The position numbers were made by a program, and so were the translations under genes. From Apostichopus japonicus (Eukaryota > Echinodermata > Holothuroidea > Aspidochirotida > Stichopodidae): a DNA stretch of 64,000 nucleotides. This document shows, piece after piece, positions 11,806 through 44,574 of this stretch. Location of the stretch: NCBI RefSeq assembly GCF_037975245.1, contig NC_092567.1, positions 20,459,376 to 20,523,375 on the forward strand, written 5' to 3'. Each line of letters opens with the position of its first letter. The first letter of the stretch is position 1. Under the pieces are notes generated by a model. The model saw only the letters and a program-made list of their open reading frames with translations. It had not been told where the DNA came from and ran no database searches.

Positions 11806-12932
11806 TTGAAAGTCCATCCACCACCTCCTCACCACCACCCCCCCCCCCCACACACACACACACCTCCTGTCACTCTACTTGGACCTTCACTTTACCCCAA
11901 GCATGCTGCCTAGTCCAATTTCAAATCATCCAGGTTTATGCTACTTTAAAAGTAACAAAAAAGTTTCATGTGGGTGCGAACATGGGAGAGGGGTAGCTCC
12001 CTCCTCCTCCCTAGCTTTTACAACTAGGGACGAACTCCACAGTAGCACTACTCAGTCATTCAGCTGGATAATTTGTATTAGCAGAATATAATCCAATAAT
12101 CAATTTTCTGTTTCATACACTTCACACGGTGTTCAATTTTCTAATTTTATGTTTTTTTCCCGCAATATTGTGTTTAGTTAAAATATCCATTCAAACTGCA
12201 GTTTTGAAAAATTGACGAAAATTCCCAATGTCACGTCCAATGGCGTAGGAACCGAGCGGGGGGGGGGGGGGGGGACTGGGGCAGGCGCCAGCCCCCAAGT
12301 GGAAAATATGGGGGCGGAAGTATCATTCCGCCCCCCCCCCCCCGCTTAGCAAATCAGAAAACCCCGCACAAAACTACCATGATCTTTCCACACCTAATCA
12401 TCACTTGCCGTGGTTTAATTCGCTCGAGTTATTGATATATATATTTATATATATATATATTTATATACATACATATGCCCCTCGTCTCCACGCACTAGTG
12501 CACCCAAATCCACGCCAATGGTAATTAATTTGTCTTCTTCTATAGCTCCTGTAATTAATACAAATTCAAAAGAGCATGGAACCAATAAGCATCCGTAGCC
12601 AGACCTTTTTAATTAATATGTTTTAACGTCTTTTCTTTCAGTTTATGACAAATGTACTGATTGACCGCTCAAGAAAGATATTTCAACATGATGCATTGTC
12701 AACGTTACGTTTCGTTAACGATTATATGAGGAGAAATTCAATGCTTAAAGTTATATATATATAACCTGTTAGGTCACTTTTCTATTACAACAGCATCTCA
12801 TAACATTAGGTCCTAAATGTTGGGGCTTTTGTCCCGCAACTGACTGTAAAATTACTGACAATTGCTGTAATTTTTGTACGGTATCCTCTATGTTCCGTAC
12901 ACGATCACTTTAGAAACACTTACCCCTGTTAA

Positions 12933-12934
<2 letters not shown>
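11806..12934. other. Intergenic region with a fragment of MITE family A
   Basis: Positions about 12236-12366 are a truncated family A copy, with GGCGTAGGAACC, the G-run, GGAAGTATCATTCCGCC and AGAAAACCCC. A TA/TTTA microsatellite lies at about 12436-12472. I see no gene. Confidence 0.6.

Positions 12935-12968
<34 letters not shown>
12935..12968. repeat. (AT)n microsatellite at the Penelope element's left edge
   Basis: An uninterrupted (AT)n run abuts the left inverted repeat. A similar run lies at 15115-15150, about 80 bases beyond the right arm. Confidence 0.9.
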
Positions 12969-12971
<3 letters not shown>

Positions 12972-13187
12972 TAAGTGATTGGAAGTAAAACAGCCAATGT
13001 TTGGTTTTGCAGAGCTTTCGAGCAAAACTAGCTCTTCTTCAGTGCATGATCACCGAAAGTGACAAGGAGTAGCAGGAATTGAAACTGTTTTATAGAGGAG
13101 ATGTCGGCAAGGTTGTAAGGGCAAAGCGACTTACTGATTTCTGCTGAATTGAGCAGAAGTTTTAGAAATTCGGATTATTTTAATCCG
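12969..13187. repeat. Left inverted repeat arm of the Penelope element
   Basis: It is the reverse complement of 14817-15035, with one difference noticed (AAGG versus AAAG near 13110). The outer end is AGGTAAGTGATTGG and the inner end is GGATTATTTTAATCCG, itself an imperfect palindrome. Confidence 0.93.
13008..13046 (-). ncRNA. Hammerhead-like motif in left arm
   Basis: It is the mirror copy of the motif at 14958-14996, carried on the minus strand: TGCA stem I, CTGAAGA core, GAGC/GCTC stem II, GAAA, AGCT stem III, CTC triplet, TGCA. Confidence 0.45.
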
Positions 13188-13199
13188 CGTCGGATTATT

Positions 13200-14855
13200 T
13201 TAATCCGATTCCGTCGTAATTGTAAAGGAATTGTTTTGGTTTATCTGGGACGGCAAATCGTTTCTGATGTTTAAACCGAATGGTGCCGTGGTCTTTAGGT
13301 TTAGTTCCCAGAAATTTTCTTTCGCTTTCCTAGATTTATCTGTCCAAGAATCGTTCTGGTCAATGGCAATAACACGCAAATTCTCAATTGAATGATTTTG
13401 GAGATTGAAGTGATTTGCAACAGGTTGGTAGATCTTTTTTGTTTTGATCGCCGATCTATGTTGTGTCATTCTCATTCTAAGAGTGTTTTTTGACTCTCCA
13501 ATGTATTGTAAGTTACAAATATTGCAGTAGATTAGGTAAATGACATTTTTGGATAGGCAGTTAATTTTGTGCCGAATTTGGAACGTGCGTTTGGTTTGGT
13601 TGCTCTGAAAGGCCCCGGTCGAATCGACAAGTAAGCACGTTTTGCAATTTTGTGTACAGGGCGATGATCCTGTAGTTTCTGTTTTGCTTTCCCCTAATGG
13701 GGTGTCATCCCGAAAGGATGCCCGAACTAAGATATCCCGTAGGTTGCTGGGTCTTTTAAAAGCGATGACAGGTAATTCTGGGAATACTGATTTCAGGCGT
13801 TCGGTGCCTTGAAGTAGGTGAAAATTCTTCTGAATGATATTAGCCAGTGGTGGGAAACCAGGGTGGAATTCAGTAACCAATGGTACCCTTTTGGAACTGG
13901 TTTGACGAGTTTTGTACGTCAATGTTTCGGTACGGGGTTTGCTTTTAGCCTTTTTGATGGCATTTTCAATAGTACCCCGAAAATACTGTCTGTTTAGGAG
14001 GTGTTGTGACAGTTCTTTAGTGCGTGAATCAAAATCGACTTCAGAGGAGCAAATGCGTCGAATGCGCAACGCTTGAGTTTACGGAATATTTCTAGTACAG
14101 TGACGTGGATGGCAACTGCTTGGTAAGAGGTAGTTGTGCTTGTTCGTGGGTTTATTGAACAAGTCTGTTTTGAGTGAACCATTTTGTAGGGTCACGGTGG
14201 TGTCCAGAAAGTGAACGCCAAGTCCAGAAAAATCAGCAGTGAATTTGATAGTGTGATGAAACGAGTTTATGTCATCAATGAAGAGTTTTAGATTTGCCTC
14301 ACCATGGGTCCATATCATAAAGATATCGTCAATGTAACGTAACCACGTGTGTGGTTTCAAGTTTTGTCGAGATAAAAATTCTTTCTCGAGGTTCCCCATA
14401 AAGATGTTGGCAAAAGACGGTGCCATTTTGGTACCCATTGCGGTGCCATGAATTTGGAGGTAGTGTTTGTTGCCAAATACCAGATTATTGTTGGTCAAGA
14501 TAAGTTGCATTAATTCGGCCAATTCTTTCTTCGTGGGGGTTTTGCCACGTTTCGGTTTGAATGCTTTTGTGCAGGCCGAAATGCCCTCTTCGTTAGGGAT
14601 ATTTGTGTATAACGAAGACACATCCAAGGTAACTAACAGAGAGGATAAGGGAAGATTTTTTATTTCCCCAATTTTCCGGATGAAATCCGTAGTGTCCTGC
14701 ACATAGGACGGTAGGGCCGAAACGAGAGGTTGGATGAGGAGATCCACGAATTTGGAAATTTTTTCAGTCGCTGTGCCATTACCCGATATTATGGGCCTCC
14801 CGGGATAAAAATAATCCGGATTAAAATAATCCGAATTTCTAAAACTTCTGCTCAA
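13200..14855 (-). pseudogene. Penelope-type RT and GIY-YIG ORF with one in-frame stop
   Basis: One frame runs from 14855 to 13200, broken only by a TAA at 14079-14081. Upstream half: reverse transcriptase palm motifs GRPIISGNGTATEKISKFVD, LVTLDVSSLYTNIP (motif A), GTAMGTKMAPSFANIFMGN (motif B) and RYIDDIF (motif C, catalytic DD). Downstream half: linker QALRIRRICS, a CTQNCKTCLL cysteine motif, and the GIY-YIG-type nuclease YLIYCNICNLQYIGESKN with LRMRMTQHR. The N-terminal RT motifs are missing, because the frame opens within the right inverted repeat. With the frame otherwise intact the copy looks young, but it is not functional as it stands. Confidence 0.9.
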
Positions 14856-15035
14856 TTCAGCAGAAATCAGTAAGTCGCTTTGCCCTTACAACTTTGCCGA
14901 CATCTCCTCTATAAAACAGTTTCAATTCCTGCTACTCCTTGTCACTTTCGGTGATCATGCACTGAAGAAGAGCTAGTTTTGCTCGAAAGCTCTGCAAAAC
15001 CAAACATTGGCTGTTTTACTTCCAATCACTTACCT
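14817..15035. repeat. Right inverted repeat arm of the Penelope element
   Basis: This arm pairs over its whole 219 bases with 12969-13187. It supplies the first codons of the truncated reverse transcriptase frame on the minus strand and carries a hammerhead-like motif on the plus strand. Confidence 0.93.
14958..14996 (+). ncRNA. Hammerhead-like motif in right arm
   Basis: TGCA (14958-14961), CTGAAGA (14962-14968), a spare A, GAGC-loop-GCTC (14970-14984), GAAA (14985-14988), the AGCT palindrome overlapping it (14988-14991), C (14992) and TGCA (14993-14996). Stem I would be TGCA with TGCA, stem III a loop-less AGCT, and the cleavage triplet CTC. Penelope-like elements are known to carry hammerheads in their pseudo-LTRs, which supports the reading. 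Confidence 0.5.
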
Positions 15036-15113
15036 AATTTAATTATTGTATCTCACTCGAGATCCAGCCTTTCTCTAAATGCAGCATAGTTGTTTAACAG
15101 TTTTTCCGTTATT

Positions 15114-15152
<39 letters not shown>

Positions 15153-15603
15153 TTATGTTTTTATATATATATATGTATATATAGGAATAGTGTACCGTGT
15201 ACCCTTTGATCGTGGACGGTACATCAGTAAGGATCTTTTAAGGATATGATCTATTTCAGGTGATAACATTTTTTTTGAAATGGCATCGAGTAGAACAAAT
15301 TTAAATACATACGATGGTTTTTGACTTTTGCAAGAATGAAATTGGCAGGAAAGCCCAGAACCCCAGACCAATTAAACACATACGTATCCATAAGGTTTAA
15401 ACCGCCTACTTATATCCTTCTTTACAATTGTAGATGATTTTTGCAAAGAGAGAAAACATTATAATTAACCCTTTGTTTCCTTTAATTTGATGACCATTGG
15501 CATACTATAATCTGCTATGTCTTTGTCCATCATAAATATATGCATGGACTACAGTTGATCGTACACATGAATGTTTCTGTTATTGTTGTTACGAAATGCA
15601 TGT
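15036..15603. other. Intergenic, no gene seen
   Basis: It contains an (AT)n run at 15115-15150 and a second short TA-rich stretch at 15160-15183. A weak inverted similarity (GTTATTCCTATAT and ATATAGGAATAGTG) flanks the AT-rich part. Nothing else is recognised. Confidence 0.5.
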
Positions 15604-15963
15604 TTAAAGGGAGTGAAGACTCGCGCACAAAGAAACATCTGATGCCGGTTATCTGACCTAGTTTCGAATGAGGTGAGTTAGACACCACCATCGATCCCGG
15701 AAAATACACACACAGCTTGCTACCGTCGGTAATTAGACACTAGTGTACAGTCAATACATGCAGCTACGGTCAATACCCACAACACAGTGTACATAGCAGC
15801 GATGGACATCTCAGGTCCAGATAAAAGATAGCAAGGTATCGCGTTTCATTGCTGTCTGCATTTTGTAGCGATAAGAAGAAAACTTCACTTGCAAGCAACG
15901 GAAAGTTAACCTTTTTTTTCAAAGGGCGACACGTGGTTTGTGGGGAGTCTTCAATGCCTTTAA
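15604..15963 (+). mobile_element. TTAA-flanked MITE, copy 2
   Basis: Element 15608-15959 lies between TTAA at 15604-15607 and 15960-15963. The ends AGGGAGTGAAGACTCGC and (other strand) AGGCATTGAAGACTC match copies 1 and 3. It ends only about 75 bases beyond the stop codon of the minus-strand transporter, so it probably lies in that gene's 3' UTR or at its polyadenylation region. Confidence 0.88.
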
Positions 15964-16036
15964 TCACAACTATGATAATTTTCAAATGGTAGTAAATTAG
16001 TTGGACTTAACTCTGAAATTAAGATTATTCCGTAGA

Positions 16037-17056
16037 CTAATGTTCAGTCGTTAACAGGTCAATATTCTCGTCGTCCATCCTCTCATCTTGTTCTTCCTCG
16101 TTGCTCTGTACAAGACGAGCCAGAGCCACACCGATACATGATGACGTCACGAGGAGTGATCCAAACAATGACATCCATTCTAGAGGAATCCCTAAGAAGA
16201 GGATTTGGCCAATCTGCGTGCAAATAATTTGAAGGGTCAAAATGATAGAAACCTTTCCGGGTTGTTCCAGAGATGCTGCGGAGAGCAAGAAAACGACCGC
16301 TACAAAGCCGCTGAAACCGGAGGAGAAAAGCCAGATTTGATCCTGTAAATTGTCTATCCATTTCCATTCGCCAAATAAAGCGCAGGCCGAGACAGACGCG
16401 CATATAAAGTAAACCTGATAAACTACAACCACGACAATCGAATCAATGCTTCCAATTCGGTGCCGAATAATCAGCGTACACGCGTGCAAGATGGCGGCCA
16501 AAAGTGCGGCAAGATAGCCAAGGATATGATACACGTTGAAGAGCTGACTGTCGCAGCTATTATCGGTTGGAGAATGTGTCCGGCCAGTTGTTATTAAGGA
16601 TACACCAATTAGCGATAACAATGTACACAAGATATCTGATCTGTTCAAATCGTTTCCGACGACAAAGTAGCCAATGAAAATGGCGAACATTGGCATGGTA
16701 AAGTAAACCGCTACAGCACTTCCGGGCTGCGCAAGATATATAGCGATCAATAATGAAAACTGCCCAAAACCCTGGCAAATTCCGCATAAATTGAGAAGAG
16801 TAAATTGAAGAGACGACTCAGGAGAAAAAGCAGCTGGTCTGAGGACGATCAGTGAAATTATCGAACATACGGTAGAGATAATCGCAAGGTATGTTGCGCC
16901 CAGGAATGGATCGACGGCGGACATGTTGTGATAATACAACAGATCTGTACACGAATAAAATATGGCCCCCATCGCAGCGGAGGCGAGTCCAAGAAATGGT
17001 TTCACAACTTCTAGGCGATCCATCGAAGAATAACACTGACATGTAGCGATATACAC
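16037..17056 (-). CDS. EamA/DMT-superfamily transporter, SLC35G-like, intronless
   Basis: A single uninterrupted frame of 339 codons encodes a polytopic membrane protein with about ten hydrophobic segments in two halves, as in drug/metabolite transporters. Marks include LGLASAAMGAIFYSCTDLL near the start, the first-half EamA pattern IYLAQPGSAVAVYFTMPMFA followed by LLSLIGVSLITTG, and a second half ending in LEWMSLFGSLLVTSSCIGVA. The C-terminal tail is acidic and cytosolic-looking (SNEEEQDERMDDENIDLL). The start is the first ATG at 17056; a second ATG at 17023 (MDRLEVV) is an alternative that removes a cysteine-rich 11-residue leader. The substrate cannot be read from sequence; SLC35G proteins are poorly defined. 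Its opposite orientation to its neighbours and its lack of introns fit either an ancestral single-exon gene or an old retrocopy. Confidence 0.8.
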   Translation of the reverse strand: MYIATCQCYSSMDRLEVVKPFLGLASAAMGAIFYSCTDLLYYHNMSAVDPFLGATYLAIISTVCSIISLIVLRPAAFSPESSLQFTLLNLCGICQGFGQFSLLIAIYLAQPGSAVAVYFTMPMFAIFIGYFVVGNDLNRSDILCTLLSLIGVSLITTGRTHSPTDNSCDSQLFNVYHILGYLAALLAAILHACTLIIRHRIGSIDSIVVVVVYQVYFICASVSACALFGEWKWIDNLQDQIWLFSSGFSGFVAVVFLLSAASLEQPGKVSIILTLQIICTQIGQILFLGIPLEWMSLFGSLLVTSSCIGVALARLVQSNEEEQDERMDDENIDLLTTEH

Positions 17057-17871
17057 TGTCGATCGTCGTGTTCAGAAGATCAACAGGCTGATGCGGCTGG
17101 TAGAGAGAACCAGCTGACGTCAGCACATCGGTGAGCCTCCGGTTCGGATTGTTTATTCATTCGCAGTTTTGACTTGCTAGCCATGAAAGCTATACATTCT
17201 GAAAATCGGCTTACCGGTGTACCACCACCAACTGGTTGAAGTCGTATATCAAATAGCAACCCTGCTACGAGTATAGATAGACCCATACATCTGGCGCAGT
17301 ATCGGCCTGTGTTAAAATGACGTCGAAACTAATTTCAACAGAGCAAAATATATTGATATTTGACAGCTATCTGATTTGCTGCTATCAATTCATATACAGT
17401 CCTTGATCGGGATTAAAAAACTGAATAAGAATTGCTGTCGCATGCTGAAGTATACTCTTCGCGTCCACTGGTTATAACTAATTAGTTCCGTTGAGGTTCT
17501 CTGTTTTTATTTCTTAATTACTTGATGCATACGGTGAGGTTCACTGGTGTTTGAGAGGCTCCACTGGGCTATGCGGTTGCCTGATACTTAGTACTGATAC
17601 TAATATGCCTGCCAGCAATGTTGTCTAGAGTCTTAAACCAACGAAAAATAACGTTTTTGCCATTTAGAAATGATGTACAATGAAATAAAATTATATTGCT
17701 TTTAATCAGATGTAACTTTTTTTGGTTTTAGATTGATAGCTGATTAATTGACATTACTGTATCAAATATCAATCTAATTTTATATTCCGCGTAGTTTTCT
17801 GTGTGTGTGTGTGTGTGTTTGTGCATTTGTACTAGCTTTTATGCCTGTATAGACACGCTTGCTGGCAGTAC
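17057..17871. other. 5' flank of the transporter gene, no gene seen
   Basis: This should hold the transporter's promoter, read leftward. I find no clear TATA box. A short (GT)n run lies at about 17799-17820. No coding exon is recognised. Confidence 0.45.
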
Positions 17872-18249
17872 ATACACTGCAAGGGCGTAGGAACCGGGGG
17901 CTGGGCCCCAGCCCCCCAGTGAAAAATGTGGAGGGGCGGAAGTATCATTCCGCCCCCCCCCCCGCTTCGCAAGTCAGAAAACCCCTTTTTCATTTCCAAA
18001 TGAGAAAAAAATCTCATTTGGTGCACCAAATAGCATCTAAGGCCAGGTGAAAATACAAAATTAAGTTTACAAAATGGAGTAGGTGTTTAAGTGTGCTACA
18101 TTGCACCAAATTGCATCTGAGGCCACCTGGAAATGCAAAAAATTCCAAAGGGGAGGGGGACACCCCCTCCCCTTAGACCCCTCCCCCAGGCCGGCCATCA
18201 GTCTTCAGCCCCCCACACAAAAGTACCTTCCTGCGCCACTGATACACTG
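17872..18249 (+). mobile_element. hAT-type MITE family A, copy 2
   Basis: Element 17880-18241 is flanked by a perfect 8-base duplication ATACACTG (17872-17879 and 18242-18249). It starts CAAGGGCGTAGGAACC and ends GCGCCACTG, like the copy at 11421-11805, in the same orientation. Confidence 0.93.
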
Positions 18250-19830
18250 TGATAATCAATAATAAGTATTTTATTATTTTTTACGACGTTTAAGCGAAGC
18301 TACTTTATACAATCAGGCTGTTCTTTGGCTCAAGTTAAACTGGAAGCGAACGGATGATGAAAACATCGACCTATTTACGATGGAACATAATCAGTCTTTA
18401 CCCGTAGCTAACGTTTCAGGATGGAGGGTTCAACGACTGCTAAATATCCTTCCGTTCTAACAATAATTCTAACTATAATTACGATAATGATCTTACATAG
18501 TCAGGGTTAAGATATCAAACTTCAGGGTTTTTTTTCCAAACGATTTCAAAATTCAACATTCAATATCTCGAAAATGGTACGTTTCTAGAATTGAAAACAT
18601 TTTTTTGAACATGGTGCTTGGAATAAAGGTCCTTTGAACCAAGATATCACCCCAAAGCCTTCGAACAATTTTGTGAGTGTGTGGGTGTGGGTCTTGCCGA
18701 GCCTCCCAAGAAATAAGATCAAAGAAAACGAGGGAGTACGTATCCCCCTTCCCCCACCAACAGACAGAATATAAAAAAAAATATAAAAAAAAACTTCATA
18801 AATTTACAACACGTATGTGTCGTTAAAACCTAAAACTGAGTTGAAATTACTTTCAAGACATGCAAAATAGTACCAATTGTCATCTAAGCACCTCCCCCCT
18901 CCCGGCCTCCTTTCAAGTTCCTCCCAATTGCATCTTAGACCCCTCCCCCTGGACAAACATAAGATCTTATTTCCCTTCCCCTTCCACGTAGTGGTTGCGT
19001 CCCTAATTAGTTTGATTCTTGTTTGATACCAATACATAATACGTACGATTCGCCAATACATTACTGGACAAACATCTGAAATGCTTTAATGGTTCATAAG
19101 TAATGATTATATATCTTTGTTAATTTCTTGTCTGATTCTGAGAGTTTCCTTTCGTCGTTTTCATTTTGTCCGGCAGATTTCTTGAAATTTATCTCGCCTT
19201 GTGATATGAAAGTTCAATATACGCGGACAGAACATGATATAGTTCATGCATGTGTTTGAGAGTTGTTTAGCCATGTATGCAGAGTTTCTATACTGTACAT
19301 ACATATGCATTGCAAAAATTCAGCCTGCAACTTTTCACAATTACTCCAAATATAATATTAACAAGGAGAAAACCGATCTTGCTTCCACGAATATATTATA
19401 AATAAACGAAAGAAAAAAAAAATGAACGAACAAATTCATTTTACGGGTACTTCAAGCTGATAAATTTCCATCGAAATGTCACAATTTTGCAAAGGTTTGT
19501 TTATATTAGGCATATTTTGACATTTGTTGTAGTATGCCGCATCTGAGGTATAGACGTATATTGGTTATGATACTGGTTGTTTGAATGTTATCTACTGGCT
19601 AAAGGTATCCCACCACAATTAGAGTATAGTGCACGTCCGCCTGAGAGGTTTTAACAATTGTCGGAAAATAGCCTTAAAGTGCCCTACTGTGTTGATTTTT
19701 TTTTGGGGGGGGGGAGAGGGGGAATTTTCTGATTCATCACCATTCTCTTTGATGCTTGGATGTTGAAGAGGATGAAATAAACTACTGATGGTCTAAAAAT
19801 CTGGAGGATTGAAGGTGATTTAAGGTACTT
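18250..19830. other. Intergenic, no gene seen
   Basis: AT-rich sequence with a poly-G run near 19699-19712 and an A-rich stretch near 18774-18794. Short frames here lack any recognisable family signature. Confidence 0.45.
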
Positions 19831-20130
19831 TAGAAAATCTTGGGTGAAACAAGAAGATTCCGCGGCGACAGTTGGCTGATGGGAAGAGAAGCAATATGAT
19901 AAACTTTGAACTCTTCTAGCTCAAAATCTAAACGGTCATGGTGGCAAAAGTTAAATATATTATGATATCCCAAGCCACTAGCTATCATATGGTGGGTAGG
20001 ACATGTCAGTTGAAAACTTCAATCTATGCTCTATCGGCCTTGGAAGTGACGAGTTTAGTGTGTAAGTCAATTGGAGCAATTCATTGTGGTTCGGGTACCT
20101 ATAGACGCTCTTTTGCTCATGGAAATGGCT
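19831..20130 (+). repeat. Old dispersed repeat, plus copy
   Basis: It is matched in reverse complement by about 42720-43020. Shared words include CTTCTAGCTCAAAATCTAAA, CATATGGTGGGTAGGA, CAGTTGAAAACTTC and GTGTAAGTCAAT. The copies have many substitutions and small gaps, so the family is old. Its class is unknown. Confidence 0.65.
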
Positions 20131-20378
20131 CACCGTATAAAAATACAGGTTTTCTGCGATATGAACATGGCGGAAGCTGTTCAGAGGCTTTTACTTTCCT
20201 ATTAATCATCTTGTTGCTAATTTCTAATTGAAATGAAATTCATTTGAAATGTTTTGCTGAGCTGTATTTATATGTTCCCCAATTGATTCAGAATTCATCA
20301 GAATACAATACTTATAGTAGATGTTATAGTTCTCGGCTTTGGATAAATCATTTACATATTATATAGAAGGCAAACAAA

Positions 20379-20532
20379 AGGGGGAAAGTCCCCCGGGGGA
20401 CACGTAGGTGCCCCAGTGTAGGGATTGTTTGAATTGTGCACACTGAGGTGCGTGGGTGTGACAAGTTATCAATGACTATGGGGTAATTCGTGTGAGGGGA
20501 CCTTTGCCTGAAACAAGACTGCAAACCTTCAA
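20379..20532 (+). mobile_element. 3' fragment of the tRNA-derived SINE
   Basis: It matches the last half of the SINE at 7679-8035: CCCGGGGGACACGT, GATTGTTTGAATTGTGCACA, TGTGACAAGTTA and AAACAAGACTG. The pol III promoter half is missing. Confidence 0.7.
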
Positions 20533-21188
20533 CTTTATCTTGATTATTCTCTGGTGAATCGAATACATTACAATGCCATGTCATATATTGCCATATATTT
20601 TCATATATTGATATACTATCACTTGAGTCTTAGTGAATTTTCGAATGGAAAGGGTAGTTAATCTGAGAGGTTCGTCGAGTCGCCCCCCTCCCTTCTCCCC
20701 CCCCCCCTCTCGTTGACGTGATTCAATAGCTCGACACAATCTCAAGTAATGACCAGCTAAATACTCGACTCGGCCATAAGAAGAATAACTCATTAAAAAA
20801 TATGGGTAACAATGACTGTTATATTACGAACATGTTGCTATATTGTGAAGGAAATATTCAGTGTCTAAAACTCGTCCATTTAATCATTGGAGCATAGCGC
20901 CAACGTTTTATGCGTCAGTCATAAATCGTGGTTGTTTTCGAATAAAAAAGTTGACCGTGACCGCAAAATCGTCTCGACAAAATGGGCCCTCTGTACATTC
21001 GGTATCACAATTTCCAGTATTTTAATGTTGTTCGACAAAACGACACTTTTTAATTTCTATTTGTTTCATTAATTGTAAGATGGAAACTTCTAAGAACAGT
21101 TTGTTTTAAATTTCCAAATCTGGAAGATGTGAGCCCCTCCCCCCCTCTCCCGCTCCCCTGTCTAAAATTTTTACTTCGTTTTAACTAC
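20533..21188. other. Intergenic, no gene seen
   Basis: It holds a short CATATATT repeat cluster near 20583-20615 and a poly-C tract near 20697-20708. No gene is recognised. Confidence 0.4.
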
Positions 21189-21271
21189 AATATGGGAGGC
21201 CCGGGTTCGAATCCCGGTAGAGGCTGGAAGTTTTTTCGCTGTTCTTGATTTTCCAACTCATTACGATTTTC

Positions 21272-21325
<54 letters not shown>
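21189..21325 (+). mobile_element. Truncated SINE with (AT)n tail, copy 1
   Basis: It begins in the 3' half of a tRNA, with box B GGTTCGAATCC, continues through a short body (GAGGCTGGAAGTTTTTTC, CTTGATTTTCCAACTCATT) and runs straight into an (AT)n tract from about 21276 to 21325. The same body lies in reverse orientation at 26545-26627. Confidence 0.6.
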
Positions 21326-21327
<2 letters not shown>

Positions 21328-22878
21328 TCCACCCTGCGTAGCCGATCATCAGTCGGTATTGTAGTATTATACCGTTAGCCGAGGGAAGGGGAAATAACGC
21401 CGTGTACACGGAAAACAAAAACATATTAATACTGGGAAAACAAAACATATTAGAACTTTTGACCAGACATTACAATGCTCAAAACCTGTGAAATGGTTAT
21501 TATATATGTATGAGTAATGTATAACTTCCTGTATGTACTACAGAACTGACTGAGTTTTACTCGGTATATAGATGGCGACTCGATGCCAACAAATCTAGGG
21601 CTCGTGAAGGTATACTAGTTCAAATTCCTTATAACAACAGTGTAACCCAGATTGTTGTGATAAGTTTCCTGCAGCCTGTCCTGTGAAAAGTAGTGCATTT
21701 GTCTGTGTTTTGTTTAGGCCTAAAAAAATAAGAACCAGACCTCGTGTATAGGGCTGTACTTTATATATATATATATATATATATAGCTGAAATGTGGAAC
21801 GAAATTGTTTGCTTTGTGTTTCTCTTAATTCAGCATGCATAGACCCGTTTTTGTCGCTTTTCCGCTGTTGATATCTAATATTGTGGCAAGCTGCTTGCAG
21901 CAGGTTCAATGGGGCTGTTTGTTGCGGTCGCTTTTCCTATTTTATACAACCTTGGAAGGATTGTGGCGTTTACGGTGAAGCCAAAGGAATTTGACGAATA
22001 GGGATTAACTTTTATGTTCGCTGTCAGCTTTATCTTCCCGGTCAGTGTATCACAAAGATTTATGTGTCTGTTAAAACCTCCCCCCTTGAAGTACTGTATA
22101 GTAAGCTATACGCATGTGAAGTTGTTACAACCGACTCATGCCGTGTTACCATAGGAAAGACTGTAAACCACATTTATGATTGGCTGTGTCTAGAGCGCAC
22201 TCTTTTGTTACTTTTCCCTGTTCCTTATTTATCTCTTTTTCTTTTGTCAATCAGCAGGATAATAGCAGTCGTTAATATTTTGTTTACGTGAGCATGAATT
22301 TTTACCAGATACAACGTTTCATTTTTTTTTTGGCGTTCTGGAAGAAAAATGGAAATGGATAATTTTTGACCTATATGAAGTTGATGTGATCAAAAGCTGG
22401 ACTCCTTATAACGAAGTTAAAGAAGATAGCGAATTTCAAGACGAGATACGATCGGGGAGAGCGGCCGAGAAAGGCGGATATTCAGTAGTGCAGTGAGGGA
22501 AAGGTGAATAGATGTCGGGAAGGAGAAATCGCCGTGTGAAGTAAGCTGTGAGGGGATTTGGATCGTGAGGCACGTTACTGGAGGGATTGGTACGTACAGC
22601 AGTGCATGGGCTGTTCATCACGGATATTGTTCTCACCATACCTCTAGTGTGTGTGTGTGTGTGTTTTATACAGTTAATATCGGCTGAAAGTTTGGCTTAT
22701 TATTACAGACCGTAAAGTAGCCTACTAGTAGTGATTCATCGCAAAGGGTTGTTTTTAATTTGTTGACAGAGTCGCCGAGAAGTTGCATAGACAGGGTCGT
22801 GTACAGTTCAGAATTCTGTCTGCTGAAAAAAAGAAGAAAAAAAAACAAACAATTATTCCATCTGTGGCGTGGTTAACC
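21326..22878. other. Upstream flank of the 2-O-sulfotransferase gene
   Basis: It contains an (AT)n run at about 21762-21785, a (GT)n run at about 22649-22665 and no recognised coding exon. Part of 22650-22878 is probably 5' UTR, because the reading frame is open for some distance before the first ATG at 22879. Confidence 0.45.

Positions 22879-44574
<21,696 letters not shown>

Larger units (their letters stand above)
12969..15035 (-). mobile_element. Penelope-like retroelement between 219-bp inverted repeats
   Basis: The core encodes reverse transcriptase and GIY-YIG endonuclease, the hallmark pair of Penelope-like elements. Arms at 12969-13187 and 14817-15035 are inverted repeats that I find to differ at about one base. 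Inverted pseudo-LTRs and 5'-truncated copies are typical of this class. The reading frame starts inside the right arm and lacks the N-terminal part of the reverse transcriptase, so this copy is truncated. Confidence 0.9.
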
